Assembly (NCBI GenBank): GCA_964562925.1 | Contig: CAZLVF010000012.1 | Location: forward strand, 1-39,628 | Direction of reading: 5' to 3' | DNA from: CAVXDP01 sp964562925 | GTDB taxonomy: Archaea; Thermoproteota; Bathyarchaeia; 40CM-2-53-6; CAVXDP01 | Length of the DNA: 39,628 bases | In this document: piece after piece, positions 25,190 through 34,230 of the stretch | Layout of the letters: each line of letters starts with the position of its first letter | Numbering within the stretch: position 1 is the stretch's first letter | Notes under the pieces: generated by a model | Seen by the model: only the letters and a program-made list of their open reading frames with translations | Databases searched by the model: none | Told to the model about the DNA's origin: nothing | Translations under genes and position numbers: made by a program

Positions 25190-26998
25190 ATGTTTTCAAA
25201 AAGTGCAGTAACCAAGACGCAAGCAGGCATAATCGTTGTCATCATAGCTGTGATAGCTATAGCCGGCGGATACTATGGACTTCAACCACCAGCACCAACA
25301 ACTACTACGACGCCAACAACTATCCAGACGCCTACCGCAGTCGTCGGTGGAACATTGATTGTTGAGGGAACAAGGCACGCGGTAACAGCAGACCCGGCGT
25401 ACGCATGGACTATGGAAGACGGAGAACTGATCTTCAATGTCTACCAGACACTAGTAGCCTACAAGGATGGGGCAGGCGCGCCCGAGATAGTTAACCTCTT
25501 AGCTGAAAGCTACACGATCAGCCCAGACGGTTTGACCTACACGTTCAAGATCCGTAGGGGAGTGACCTTCAGCAACGGCGATCCACTAAACGCTTACTGC
25601 TTCTGGCATTCTTTCTATCGGGTAGGCATGATGGGAACTGCGCCGTCTTGGATGTTTACGCTTGGCTTGGGAGACAACTTCTGGGAAGCTGACGGCGTAA
25701 CAGCGGAAATGCTGAACGAGTGGACCAACGCGGACAATACACCTCCAGCAGACCAAGCTGAACTTGTGAAGGAGGCGAACATACACATATCTTGTCCAGA
25801 CGCATACACTCTTGTGCTACGCTTAGACAAGGTCTTCAGCCCCTTCCTCCCAACGTTGACCCAACCTCATGCATCAGCGTTGAGCCCTCGTTGGGTAACC
25901 GAACACGGAGGAACCGAAGCCGGCCAACCTAATGACTATTTGACGATAAACGCTATGGGAACAGGACCGTGGTTGCTGAGTCGATTCAAGTTGGATGTGG
26001 AAACCGTTTACGAGAAGAACCCGAACTACTGGGGAGGACCCGGAACAGGAGTCCATGATACACCCAAACTCGATAGGGTAATCTTCAGGGTGGTGCCCGA
26101 TGAGCTAACCAGGCTTGGAGACCTTGAACGTGGCGTAGCCCACGTAGTGGCGTTAAGCCCTGAGCTCCTCGACCAGGCTTTGAAGCCCGGCTTCTACGTC
26201 CCAGAGCTAGGACCTATGCCTTTCATTCACACCATAGGCATGGATGTTGAGAGGTTTCCGTTTAACAACAAACTTATCCGGCAGGCTGTGGTCCACGCCA
26301 TAGACTACGACGCTATCATAGAGATCGCCCGCGGCCAAGCCGTGAAGTTTCAGATGCCTATCCCGAACGGCGTTCTCGGTCAAGACCCTACAGTGCCGCC
26401 ATATGAACGAGATCTCGAAAAGGCTAAGGATCTGCTGGCTGAGGCGGGCTACCCGAATGGAGAAGGAATCCCTGAGCTCAGAATGGTTTTCGTCTCAGAT
26501 ATTGCATTGGCGTCGAGGATCTCAGAGGTTGTGCAGGCCAACTTGGCTGAGATCGGCTTGAAGGTAAAACTTGAAGGGATGACCGATGCTGCTCAAAACG
26601 CTTTGCATGCAGGTGTTGCAAGCGGGGAGGATCCACGTTACCCAGACCTCATGTATGACGGTTGGGGATGGTATCCAGACGCTTTCGCTTTCATAGACTG
26701 GTTTGTTAGCGATGTGGGGTTTGGTGCAGGTAACTACGCATGGTACAGTGTCCCTGAGATTGAGGAGTTGCTGGACAAAGCTAATTCAGCGCCCACTCAA
26801 GAAGAGAGGTTTGAGATCTACTCTCAAATAAGCTGGATGGTTTACGAGGATGCCCCGTACATAGCTGTATTCCAGTATAAGAACTCGTATTTCCAGGGGA
26901 TACCTGTCGCTAGCGAGAATGTGCAGGGCCTAGTACCCAACCCCGGCGATTGGCAGTTTAATTGGGCTCCAGTATACTTTGTCGAGATGCCTGAATAA
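25190..26998 (+). CDS. ABC transporter solute-binding protein, family 5 (peptide/opine type)
   Basis: A 602-aa extracellular lipid- or membrane-tethered receptor of the DppA/OppA family. The N-terminus has a basic start (FSKSAVTKTQ), a hydrophobic helix (IIVVIIAVIAIAGGYYG, about 13-30) and a Pro/Thr-rich linker (about 31-52) that would span the archaeal cell wall. The binding lobes carry the family pattern LAESYTISPDGLTYTFKIRR followed by GVTFSNGDP, and later VRQAVVHAIDYDA-like RQAVVHAIDYDAI. ATG at 25190 is preferred over the open TTG at 25163 because the TATA is at 25145-25154. The ligand could be a peptide, amine or sugar oligomer. Confidence 0.9.
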   Translation: MFSKSAVTKTQAGIIVVIIAVIAIAGGYYGLQPPAPTTTTTPTTIQTPTAVVGGTLIVEGTRHAVTADPAYAWTMEDGELIFNVYQTLVAYKDGAGAPEIVNLLAESYTISPDGLTYTFKIRRGVTFSNGDPLNAYCFWHSFYRVGMMGTAPSWMFTLGLGDNFWEADGVTAEMLNEWTNADNTPPADQAELVKEANIHISCPDAYTLVLRLDKVFSPFLPTLTQPHASALSPRWVTEHGGTEAGQPNDYLTINAMGTGPWLLSRFKLDVETVYEKNPNYWGGPGTGVHDTPKLDRVIFRVVPDELTRLGDLERGVAHVVALSPELLDQALKPGFYVPELGPMPFIHTIGMDVERFPFNNKLIRQAVVHAIDYDAIIEIARGQAVKFQMPIPNGVLGQDPTVPPYERDLEKAKDLLAEAGYPNGEGIPELRMVFVSDIALASRISEVVQANLAEIGLKVKLEGMTDAAQNALHAGVASGEDPRYPDLMYDGWGWYPDAFAFIDWFVSDVGFGAGNYAWYSVPEIEELLDKANSAPTQEERFEIYSQISWMVYEDAPYIAVFQYKNSYFQGIPVASENVQGLVPNPGDWQFNWAPVYFVEMPE

Positions 26999-27152
26999 CC
27001 ACGTATCGAATCAACCCAACGATCTCCTTTTTTTAACATGATACGCAGATCTGTGTTGGCGAGGACCGCGGGCTCGACCCCGATGAACTCTCAGCTCAGG
27101 AGTACATCGATATCGAATCCGCGCAGATCAAACTGATCAACATTTCAAAGAG
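26999..27152 (+). other. Spacer between binding protein and permease, with T-run and coding-like relic
   Basis: A run of seven T (27027-27034 region) shortly after the binding-protein stop could act as an archaeal terminator. The following bases read as protein-like in one frame (GLDPDELSAQEYIDIES, ending at a TGA that overlaps the permease TTG) but lack a start codon. This may be a relic of a lost gene end. Confidence 0.3.
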
Positions 27153-28178
27153 TTGACCGATACGGGCTTAGTTAGATACGTAGCGAGAAGGCTGCTTCTT
27201 CTTGTTCCCACGCTCATCGGAGTACTACTTTTAGTATTTGTGGTTTCGAGGGTCTTAATTCCTAATCCTGCGCGGGCTTGGGCGGGCCCAAGAGCGGATG
27301 AAGAGACCGTCAGAAAGATAGGTGAAAGATACCACCTATACGACCCGATACACATTCAATTCTGGTACTACCTTGGAGACCTATTACGCGGCGATTGGGG
27401 GCATTCTCCGTACTCCGGCCAGCCGGTCTTAAGAATGATTGGGGAATTTTTCCCGGCCACAGTTGAACTGGCTGTAGCGGCGATGGCGATATCAATTCTA
27501 ATAGGGGTTTTCCTCGGAGTGGTTTCCGCAGCCAACCAAAACAAACCGATAGATCACGTGTCAAGGATCTTTGCCCTATTCGGTGTAGCTTCGCCACCGT
27601 TCTTGACCGCGTTGGTAATCCAGCTGGTTTTCTTCTACTATTTAGGAGTGTTTCCTGAATCGGGGGGAAGGATTTCCTACGGAGTTGAGCCTCCAGAGTT
27701 TACTACAGGCTTATTTCTGTTTGACAGTCTGATCACGGGAAACTGGAGATGCCTCTGGGACTCATTGAATCATTTGATCATGCCATCGGTCGCACTCGCC
27801 CTACTATACTTTGGAATTGCGACCAGACTGACCCGTGCCTCGATGCTCGAAGCTATGAGGATGGACTACGTTCGGATGGCTCGGGCGAAAGGCTTGCCCC
27901 GTACGACCGTCATCTACAGACATGCGCTTAGAAACGCGTTAATCCCCACCACTTCAGTTATGACGGTCATGTTCGCATACATGCTCGGTGGAGATGTTGT
28001 AATTGAGATGATTTTTAGCTGGCCCGGAGTCGGCCGGTTCGCAGCTCAGTCGATATTAAATCTTGATTATCCAGGTGTGATGGGAGTCACCCTAGTTTTC
28101 GCGTTGAGTGTGATTCTAGTCAACTTGATGGCTGATGTGATCTACGCATTTCTAGACCCTAGAATCATGCTTAGATGA
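27153..28178 (+). CDS. ABC transporter permease, DppB/OppB type
   Basis: A 341-aa membrane permease with six predicted helices. The N-terminal RYVARRLLLLVPTLIGVLLL matches the DppB family, and the EAA cytoplasmic loop reads RMARAKGLPRTTVIYRHALR, followed by NALIPT. It pairs with the preceding solute-binding protein. The expected partner permease (DppC) and ATPases (DppD/DppF) do not follow; instead a luciferase-like remnant begins 15 bp after the stop. The start is TTG at 27153. The permease looks intact, but the transporter may be incomplete unless the missing parts are encoded elsewhere. Confidence 0.9.
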   Translation: MTDTGLVRYVARRLLLLVPTLIGVLLLVFVVSRVLIPNPARAWAGPRADEETVRKIGERYHLYDPIHIQFWYYLGDLLRGDWGHSPYSGQPVLRMIGEFFPATVELAVAAMAISILIGVFLGVVSAANQNKPIDHVSRIFALFGVASPPFLTALVIQLVFFYYLGVFPESGGRISYGVEPPEFTTGLFLFDSLITGNWRCLWDSLNHLIMPSVALALLYFGIATRLTRASMLEAMRMDYVRMARAKGLPRTTVIYRHALRNALIPTTSVMTVMFAYMLGGDVVIEMIFSWPGVGRFAAQSILNLDYPGVMGVTLVFALSVILVNLMADVIYAFLDPRIMLR

Positions 28179-28193
28179 AGCGCTGTCCATTGT

Positions 28194-28372
28194 ATGAGCT
28201 CGGTGAAATTTGGGTCGTCTTTCCGGTCATGGGTACTCCAAACCAATGTATTAGGAAGATAGAGTCTTGCATCAACGCTGGTGCCACGCATTTAGTACTC
28301 AGCTTCCCAGATTTTCCATTCACAGACAGCTTGGAGCTATTCTCAAAGAGGGTTCTTCCAAGCTTCAAGTAG
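28194..28372 (+). pseudogene. Truncated copy 2 of the luciferase-like oxidoreductase
   Basis: About 35 bp match the 5' end of copy 1 (ATGAGCTCGGTGAAATTTGG is shared exactly), with a one-base deletion soon after. The sequence then jumps to the copy-1 3' end (MGTPNQCIRKIESCINAG, ending LPSFK). About 835 bp of the middle are absent. The two parts are in different frames because of the one-base loss. It is a direct repeat of copy 1, with the ABC genes between them. Confidence 0.85.
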
Positions 28373-28405
28373 ACGGATTGAAGATCGTGATACCATATCG
28401 GAGAT

Positions 28406-29581
28406 CTAGTAGTTTAGAAGTGCCTTGAGGTGGTTGGCGTAGAATGTAAAGTCCTTCAGCGAAATGTTTGGAGGGATCGTATGATCAAGGCCGGGAATAT
28501 ATCCTCCATCCTTTTTCAAGAATGGAACCTTTCGATCTACTTCACGTTTGATGGCTTCTTTTCCCTTGGTCAATTCCATTTTGTCAATATTGCCTAGGAA
28601 ACGCCACGTTTTCCCGTACTTCTTCCTTAATTCGACCGCATCCATTCCTGCATTGACCTCGAGTGGCCATGTACCTCTGATTCCCCCCTCCCACAGTAGG
28701 GGCATCAAGACTTCGAAGTTTCCGTCACTATCCATGATGATCAGGTTTATTCCGTTCTTGTTCAGGAATCCAGTTACTTTCTTCAGGTTTGGAAGTATGA
28801 ACTCTTTGAAGACTTTAGGCGAGATATTTGGCCCTACTCCGTGAGCGAAATCTTCCCACCAAAAGACCCAGTCGATGCGGGACTTCAACGCTTCAACAGC
28901 ATCCTCTAGGAGCTGTACCAGGAAATCGGCGTAAGTATTCATCATATCATGAACAAGGTCAGGGTCGGTATAGAAGGCGGGGACAAACGCCGCCGTACCC
29001 ATCAATCCTCTTCCAAACCCGTAGAAGCCGTTTATCACCAGCTCTGTGGGAACCGTGGACTCCTCGAACAACTCTATGTACTGTTCACTTGTGTAGTCCT
29101 TAGGGTATCTCCGACGGTCGGTCGGATCGAAGCGTTTCTTGTACTCGTTCCAATCCCTAGTATCCTTCACAGGAAACTCATGGTACTGAGGCATCGTATA
29201 GTCAATTTTGCTATATTCCATTTTGCCTCCGATGGGATCCCTGCACAGCACTTTATCTTTCGTCTCTCTGATTATCTTAAGAGTATATCTGGGAAGCGGA
29301 CCTTGATCTAATGTTATAGTTGTCTTGTTCGCAGCGGCCACGGGAAGAAAACCGAAATACTCGCTGACATCGAATGTGTATGGTGCCGGAAAGACTATCA
29401 ACTGTGAACCATTCACCATTAGGTCGTAATGGGTTTGAACAGCTTCATCCATCGGTAAGCCTTCACTTAACCATCTCAACGTGGTAGCGTCGATCTGATC
29501 CTCCATCCACACCAGTCGATCCGGTTTCTGGAAATTCATAATCTTCTTGAAACACTCTCTAGGAGTCATTTCATCTGCCAC
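28406..29581 (-). CDS. Uroporphyrinogen-decarboxylase-like (MtaA/UroD family) protein, probable corrinoid methyltransferase
   Basis: A 391-aa TIM-barrel protein of the UroD/MtaA superfamily. Members in this context transfer methyl groups to or from corrinoid proteins rather than decarboxylate porphyrins. Motifs include MDSDGNFEVLMPLLWEGGI, NAGMDAVELRKKYGKTWRFLGNID (the conserved core being AGMD and YGK), and PGLDHTIPPNIS. The HxCxxC zinc site of MtaA is not seen; only D/H candidates are present. It begins 6 nt after the stop of the upstream corrinoid-protein gene, so the two form an operon. The start is GTG at 29581, with ATG at 29569 as alternative. O- or N-demethylation are both possible; the substrate is unknown. 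Confidence 0.8.
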   Translation of the reverse strand: MADEMTPRECFKKIMNFQKPDRLVWMEDQIDATTLRWLSEGLPMDEAVQTHYDLMVNGSQLIVFPAPYTFDVSEYFGFLPVAAANKTTITLDQGPLPRYTLKIIRETKDKVLCRDPIGGKMEYSKIDYTMPQYHEFPVKDTRDWNEYKKRFDPTDRRRYPKDYTSEQYIELFEESTVPTELVINGFYGFGRGLMGTAAFVPAFYTDPDLVHDMMNTYADFLVQLLEDAVEALKSRIDWVFWWEDFAHGVGPNISPKVFKEFILPNLKKVTGFLNKNGINLIIMDSDGNFEVLMPLLWEGGIRGTWPLEVNAGMDAVELRKKYGKTWRFLGNIDKMELTKGKEAIKREVDRKVPFLKKDGGYIPGLDHTIPPNISLKDFTFYANHLKALLNY

Positions 29582-29587
29582 TAAGCT

Positions 29588-30220
29588 TCACCCTTTCACC
29601 CATTCCCTACAGAGCCTGGCTCCAAGTACAGCATCCTTAACCGCCGCATCGGCACCTATCTCCTTTCCAAACTCCTCCGTTATCGCGTTCCCTCCAAGAA
29701 CAATCTTCACCTTCTTCCTCAAGCCAGCCTTCTTCAATTCATCGACCACAACACGCATCTGATCCATCGTGGTGGTCAAGAGAGACGACATGGCTACAAT
29801 ATCCGCGCCACTCTTCCGAGTCTCTACAACAAATTTCTCTGCCGGAACATCGACACCAAGGTCGTGAACTGAGAAACCTGCTGATTGAAGCAAAGTCTTG
29901 AATATGTTCTTTCCTATGTCGTGAAGATCTCCCTTAACAGTTCCCATGATGACAGTTCCGATAGAGGTCGTATTCGCCTTGGTTAGATGAGGAGTCAGCT
30001 CTTCCATTGCAGCCTTGAAAATCTCTCCTGCAGCCATCAACTCGGATAGGAAGTATTCGCCCTCCTCATATCTCTTTCCTACGTCAGTTATACCTTCCTG
30101 CATCGCCTTCAGTATCTCACTCGCAGAAGCACCTGAATCAAGGGCTTTTCTGATCAATTCCCTTATCTGTCGATAATCTAGATTCACAAATGCCAGTGAT
30201 AATTCACGAATCACAGACAT
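29588..30220 (-). CDS. Corrinoid protein (MttC/MtgC type), copy 1
   Basis: A protein of about 210 aa carrying methyl groups on a bound cobamide. A helical cap domain (about 1-85, YEEGEYFLSELMAAGEIFKA) precedes the Rossmann B12 domain with DLHDIGKNI (the D-x-H-x-x-G cobalt ligand motif), then SSLLTTTMDQM and GGNAITEEFG. ATG at 30220 is preferred; the frame is open to GTG 30268, but family members begin shortly before the LxxAFVNLD-type segment. It is followed by the UroD-like gene 6 nt downstream, presumably its cognate methyltransferase. Confidence 0.92.
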   Translation of the reverse strand: MSVIRELSLAFVNLDYRQIRELIRKALDSGASASEILKAMQEGITDVGKRYEEGEYFLSELMAAGEIFKAAMEELTPHLTKANTTSIGTVIMGTVKGDLHDIGKNIFKTLLQSAGFSVHDLGVDVPAEKFVVETRKSGADIVAMSSLLTTTMDQMRVVVDELKKAGLRKKVKIVLGGNAITEEFGKEIGADAAVKDAVLGARLCREWVKG

Positions 30221-30268
30221 GTCACCGAACACCCTATCCCCTTCACAAACCAGTATTTCGTGAATCAC

Positions 30269-30684
30269 ACAAAAAGGTTATTCTCAATAGTAAGTATGTA
30301 TCGACGTCTTCTAATTCGTGGCAATTACGGATAAACCTATGGCGAGGATCAGGTCCCAAGATTGAACCTTGGATGTCGAGCACGTTAACAACGTAGAGAC
30401 AACGCGGATCGCTCGAGAGGTATGTAACGATCAGAAGAAACTGAGGGCTCGTTGAATAGGTTGTCTTGTCTGCCATGTTGTCGAACCGTCTCCTCCGTCA
30501 TATTCTTTAGAAGAACCGGCGTCTCTAATCAGTGCGACTTACCTTTAGCCTCAATTAGATCAATTGAAGGAAATTCTCAAAGTTGAACCTAAGACTATCG
30601 GAAACCTTGGAGCAAGAATACGCTGACCCAACATCGGTTCGATGTTCAAGAGATGAACAAGAAAGCGAGCGGAGAACGCGCCTT
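30269..30684. other. 416-bp intergenic region between SDR and corrinoid protein 1
   Basis: No credible gene was found on either strand; open frames here have no coding character. It should contain the promoter of the corrinoid/UroD operon, but no strong TATA match could be singled out. Confidence 0.4.
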
Positions 30685-31479
30685 CTAGTAAATTTGTTTG
30701 CCGAGCCATAGGCCGGCGGCGTAGCAACCTCCATCCACTGGTATCAGTACTCCGTTGATGAACTCGCTTTCATCTGAAGCTAGGAAGGCTACTATGGTTG
30801 CTATGTCTTCCGGCTTTCCGACTCGTCCGATGGGCGTTCTACTTATGAAGCCCTCACGCATCTTGGGATTGGCAAGCCAAGGTGCTGTCATTGGTGTTTC
30901 AATCAGGCCAGGTGCAATTGCGTTAATATTGATTCTCTTAGGAGCTAGTTCAAGAGCTAATGCTTGTGTTAGGCCAACTATGCCAGCCTTTGCTGCACAG
31001 TATGCTAAAGCATTAGGTTCCGCGACTACGGCATCAAGGGACGAGATATTGATTATCTTGCCACCACCCTGCCTCATCATCTCAGGAACACATCGCTTGG
31101 TACAGAGGAATACACCTTTCAAATCAATGTCCAAGGTCATGTCCCACATTTCTTCAGTCGTATCCATCAAGGACTTCTCGAACCATATACCAGCATTGTT
31201 GACAAGAATGTTCAGTTTACCAAATTTCTGGAGAACCAACGAAACCATATTGTCGACGTCACGCGTTTTCGAGATGTCCGCTCTTACGGGAATCGCTTCA
31301 ACTCCCAGTTGTTCTATCTCTTCAACTGCAGTCCTCGCTTGTTCCTCTGACTTGGAATAGTTTACCGCCACATTCGCACCTTCTCGAGCAAGTCGCAAAG
31401 CTATGCCTCTCCCGATGCCCGTACCGGCTCCGGTGACCAATGCACATTTGCCCACCAATCTTCGGGGATAACAATCCAT
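30685..31479 (-). CDS. Short-chain dehydrogenase/reductase (SDR)
   Basis: A 264-aa classical SDR. The cofactor-binding TGAGTGIG is at 16-23, NNAG at 94-97, catalytic Ser near 146-147 (NISSLDA), and Tyr160/Lys164 in YCAAK. The ending GVLIPVDGG is typical of the FabG/3-oxoacyl reductase-like group. It oxidises or reduces a hydroxy/keto group with NAD(P). Its place amid corrinoid methyltransferase genes suggests it handles an alcohol or ketone released from, or attached to, the methylated substrate, but this is inference. The ATG start is preceded by a GGTGTGAAGG purine stretch. Confidence 0.9.
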   Translation of the reverse strand: MDCYPRRLVGKCALVTGAGTGIGRGIALRLAREGANVAVNYSKSEEQARTAVEEIEQLGVEAIPVRADISKTRDVDNMVSLVLQKFGKLNILVNNAGIWFEKSLMDTTEEMWDMTLDIDLKGVFLCTKRCVPEMMRQGGGKIINISSLDAVVAEPNALAYCAAKAGIVGLTQALALELAPKRININAIAPGLIETPMTAPWLANPKMREGFISRTPIGRVGKPEDIATIVAFLASDESEFINGVLIPVDGGCYAAGLWLGKQIY

Positions 31480-31991
31480 CCTTCACACCTTCTATGCAAG
31501 TGGTCATGGCCAAGCGGCAATAAAGGTTTCTTGAGGCTTTCTCGTGTGAGGTTTGCTCATAGCTCCGAGTTCAAGCTTCGACATACGTCTCGATACCAAG
31601 TTGATCCATTAGAGTATACCGGACAACGGTATGCCGGTCGATCAGGCTTTGAAGGAAGAGCTCACCTATCGAGATATTCCGGGTACGGCTTAGGTAGGAG
31701 CCTAGGCGATGAACGACATTCTAGATAGCATCGCGAGTACAATTGCGAACTCGGAGAATCCCAATGGTGTTAGGGGATTCGTTAACACCGATTCGGTTTA
31801 CAATGCTCCGAGAAAGTCGCTGTCAGTTCGTCCGGTTGAATGATAATTTACGAGATCCTTGGCGCCCATACATCTTGCTTCTGAAGAATTTCTTAGAAGC
31901 CATGCAATACATCTGATGGGTCCATTCATTCATCTCTATTTTTTGAACTTGAAGCTTGCTTAGAAAATGGAGAGGAGCATGGTCCAGCGCC
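31480..31991. other. 512-bp region with possible decayed plus-strand ORF
   Basis: No intact gene. On the plus strand one frame reads MPVDQALKEELTYRDIPGTA from 31631. It is stopped twice and then reopens at ATG 31709 as a 44-codon frame (MNDILDSIASTIANSE at its start) ending at 31843. The same frame on both sides of the stops suggests a broken gene, but no family was recognised. Confidence 0.3.
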
Positions 31992-32642
31992 TTAGGCTAC
32001 ACCGAGTAACGTCTTGGCTTTCTTGACCGCATCTACAGCATCGACTCCACATGCGTCGGCTCCAATCTCTCTCGCCCATTCCTCGTTGCATGCCGCGCCG
32101 CCGATCATGACCTTGCACTTCAATCCTTCCTTTCGCAAGGCCTGAACTATCTCACGCTGCATCGGGATAGTTGTGGTTAGAAGCGCAGAAGCTCCAACAA
32201 TGTCAGCTTTAAGCTCCTTAGCTTTCCTCACGAACATTTCGGTGGGCACATCTTTCCCCAAATCTAGAACCTCAAAGCCTGCGGCGCCTAATAGGGCTCC
32301 AACGATACTCTTTCCAATATCGTGTATGTCGCCTTGAACTGTTCCCAGGACCACGGTCCCCAAACGTTTAATCTCTCGGGTCGTCTTTTTAAGTTCGGGT
32401 TCCAGTATCTTGAGGCCTAGTTGAAAGACCGACGCGCCATATACCATATGCGCGAGGAAGAGTTCACCCCTCTCGTACTTGGATCCAAGTTCCCTCAGGC
32501 CGACTGCTAGGCCCTTCTCGACCGCATCAACTGGATCTATGCCCTCATGGAGAGCCTTCCTCGCAGCCTCCTCAATCCTCTTCTCGTCGAGATTGACGAC
32601 TGCAGAAGAGAGCTCCTCAAAGGCTCTTTCTCTGTCTGACAT
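31992..32642 (-). CDS. Corrinoid protein (MttC/MtgC type), copy 2
   Basis: A 216-aa two-domain methyl carrier. The cap helices carry YERGELFLAHMVYGASVFQ; the B12 domain has TVQGDIHDIGKSI with the cobalt-coordinating His, SALLTTTIPMQ and IGGAACNEEWAREIG. It begins with the family-typical LSSAVVNLD. The gene is single and divergent from the MttB-family gene at 32775, with 132 bp between the start codons. A TATA-like GATTTTATC on the minus strand lies near 32684-32692. It is probably the methyl acceptor of the neighbouring MttB-like enzyme. Confidence 0.93.
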   Translation of the reverse strand: MSDRERAFEELSSAVVNLDEKRIEEAARKALHEGIDPVDAVEKGLAVGLRELGSKYERGELFLAHMVYGASVFQLGLKILEPELKKTTREIKRLGTVVLGTVQGDIHDIGKSIVGALLGAAGFEVLDLGKDVPTEMFVRKAKELKADIVGASALLTTTIPMQREIVQALRKEGLKCKVMIGGAACNEEWAREIGADACGVDAVDAVKKAKTLLGVA

Positions 32643-32774
32643 CGATACCTGCTCCCTGTCGAAACATCAACCTTCTACTTCTCGTGAAGATAAAATCATT
32701 TTGATGAACACAAACTACTCCGCCAGAAACTGTTAATTAGACATATCCTGCCTGTGTAATCTGGAAGGATCGCG

Positions 32775-34208
32775 ATGAAAGCGAGAATAACTCTCCTAGA
32801 TCGAGATGAGATCTACCAAATACATTTGGCCACATTAGAGATTCTTGAGAGAACTGGAACAACGGTAAACAGTAGTAGAGCTCTCAAGATTTTGACCGAT
32901 GCTGGGGCCTACGTTGACCCGAAGACCAAGATAGTGAAGTTCCCATCATACATGGTTGAAGAGGCCTTGAGGAACGCGCCTAAAAGAGTCGTTCTATGTG
33001 GTAGAGACCCTAAGAATGACATCAGGCTTGAAGATGGAAGGGTCTATTTCGGCCTTGGGTCGACAACCCCCAACGTGATCGATCCTGAAAGCTGGGAGAG
33101 ACGGCCTGGCAGGAAAGAGTATATCGCAAAGGCCGCGAGGTTGGCTGACGCTCTGCCAAACATAAAGTTTGTTGAACAACTCTGCCTAGCGCTCGACTAC
33201 GTGAACAGGGGACAGGATGTTCACGAGTTCGAGGCTGTCATAACGAATACTCTCAAGCCAATCGTTGCGATAGCATACAGCTCAGAAGGAGTTAGAGACT
33301 TTATCAGAATCGCGTCGATAGTCTCGGGTGGGATCGACAACCTGAGAAAGAGGCCGCTAATGCTCGTCTACTCTGAGCCTGTGTCGCCGCTTCAAAACGA
33401 TGAGAAGTATACGGACATTTTGATTGAGGTGGTGAAGGAAGGCCTACCGGTGCTTTATGGAGCTATAGCTCAAGCCGGCGCAACGGGACCTGTGACGTTG
33501 GCTGGAACAGTCGCCCAGTCGAACGCTGAGGTATTGGCCGGCCTAGTAATAGCGCAGCTTGCGAGGAAAGGCACACCCTTTGTCCATGGAGTAGTATCTT
33601 CGATAATGGATCAGAGGACTAGTGTCATGTCTTACGGGGCGCCCGAGTTTGCTCTCATAAATGTCATGTGCGCTCAGCTGACGCAGTATTATGGTCTCCC
33701 ATACTTCGGGACTGGAGGAACCACGGACTCGAAGGCCGTTGATGGCCAAGCGGTCTGTGAAGCCATGATGACGGCCCTTCCAGCCGTCTTGTGTGGGACG
33801 AACTTGATTCACGATATCGGATACTTAGAATCGGCGATGACAGGCAGTTTCGAGATGATAGTGATCGGGAACGAGATTGCGGACATGTGCTTTAGAATAG
33901 CTAGAGGCGTATCGGTCGACGATGATACTTTGGCGACCGACGTTATCGCTAATGTTGGTCCGGGAGGCCAATTCCTAGCGCAGAAACATACGATCAAGCA
34001 TCTTCAACTGGGCGAGCATTGGATGCCTTCGCTTTTGGATCGGGCTAGATTTGAGACATGGTCAAAGGCCGGAGCGAAAGATTTCACCGCAAGAGTCAGA
34101 ACCAAAGTTGAGAAGATCCTTCGAGAACATTTTCCTGAACCTCTGCCTAAAGATGTAACCAGCAATATCAGCAGTGTACTCGAGGAAGCAACCAAACGGA
34201 GCATCTGA
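32775..34208 (+). CDS. MttB-superfamily methyltransferase without pyrrolysine, copy 1
   Basis: A 477-aa TIM-barrel methyltransferase of the trimethylamine methyltransferase (MttB) superfamily. It would transfer a methyl group from a quaternary or tertiary amine to a corrinoid protein. Family segments are ILERTGTTVNSSRALKIL, VYFGLGSTTPNVID, TGPVTLAGTVAQSNAE, GAPEFALINVM, YFGTGGTTDSK and LIHDIGYLESAMTGS, the last beside the Pyl-bearing region of true MttB. The frame is uninterrupted by UAG, so it belongs to the non-Pyl branch, which includes the glycine betaine enzyme MtgB. The end, HFPEPLPKDV, is a family tail. ATG start; a TATA-like GTTAATTAG is present near 32733-32741. Confidence 0.92.
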   Translation: MKARITLLDRDEIYQIHLATLEILERTGTTVNSSRALKILTDAGAYVDPKTKIVKFPSYMVEEALRNAPKRVVLCGRDPKNDIRLEDGRVYFGLGSTTPNVIDPESWERRPGRKEYIAKAARLADALPNIKFVEQLCLALDYVNRGQDVHEFEAVITNTLKPIVAIAYSSEGVRDFIRIASIVSGGIDNLRKRPLMLVYSEPVSPLQNDEKYTDILIEVVKEGLPVLYGAIAQAGATGPVTLAGTVAQSNAEVLAGLVIAQLARKGTPFVHGVVSSIMDQRTSVMSYGAPEFALINVMCAQLTQYYGLPYFGTGGTTDSKAVDGQAVCEAMMTALPAVLCGTNLIHDIGYLESAMTGSFEMIVIGNEIADMCFRIARGVSVDDDTLATDVIANVGPGGQFLAQKHTIKHLQLGEHWMPSLLDRARFETWSKAGAKDFTARVRTKVEKILREHFPEPLPKDVTSNISSVLEEATKRSI

Positions 34209-34230
34209 ATATTAGAGATGTGGTGTCCTT

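Noticed and set aside
23815..28372. Insertion sequence or composite transposon made by the two LLM repeats
   Set aside because: The repeats derive from an enzyme gene, carry no transposase, and no terminal inverted repeats or target duplication could be seen.
30755..31360. Plus-strand open frame of about 200 codons antisense to the SDR
   Set aside because: The SDR motifs on the opposite strand are complete; the antisense frame lacks any recognisable pattern.
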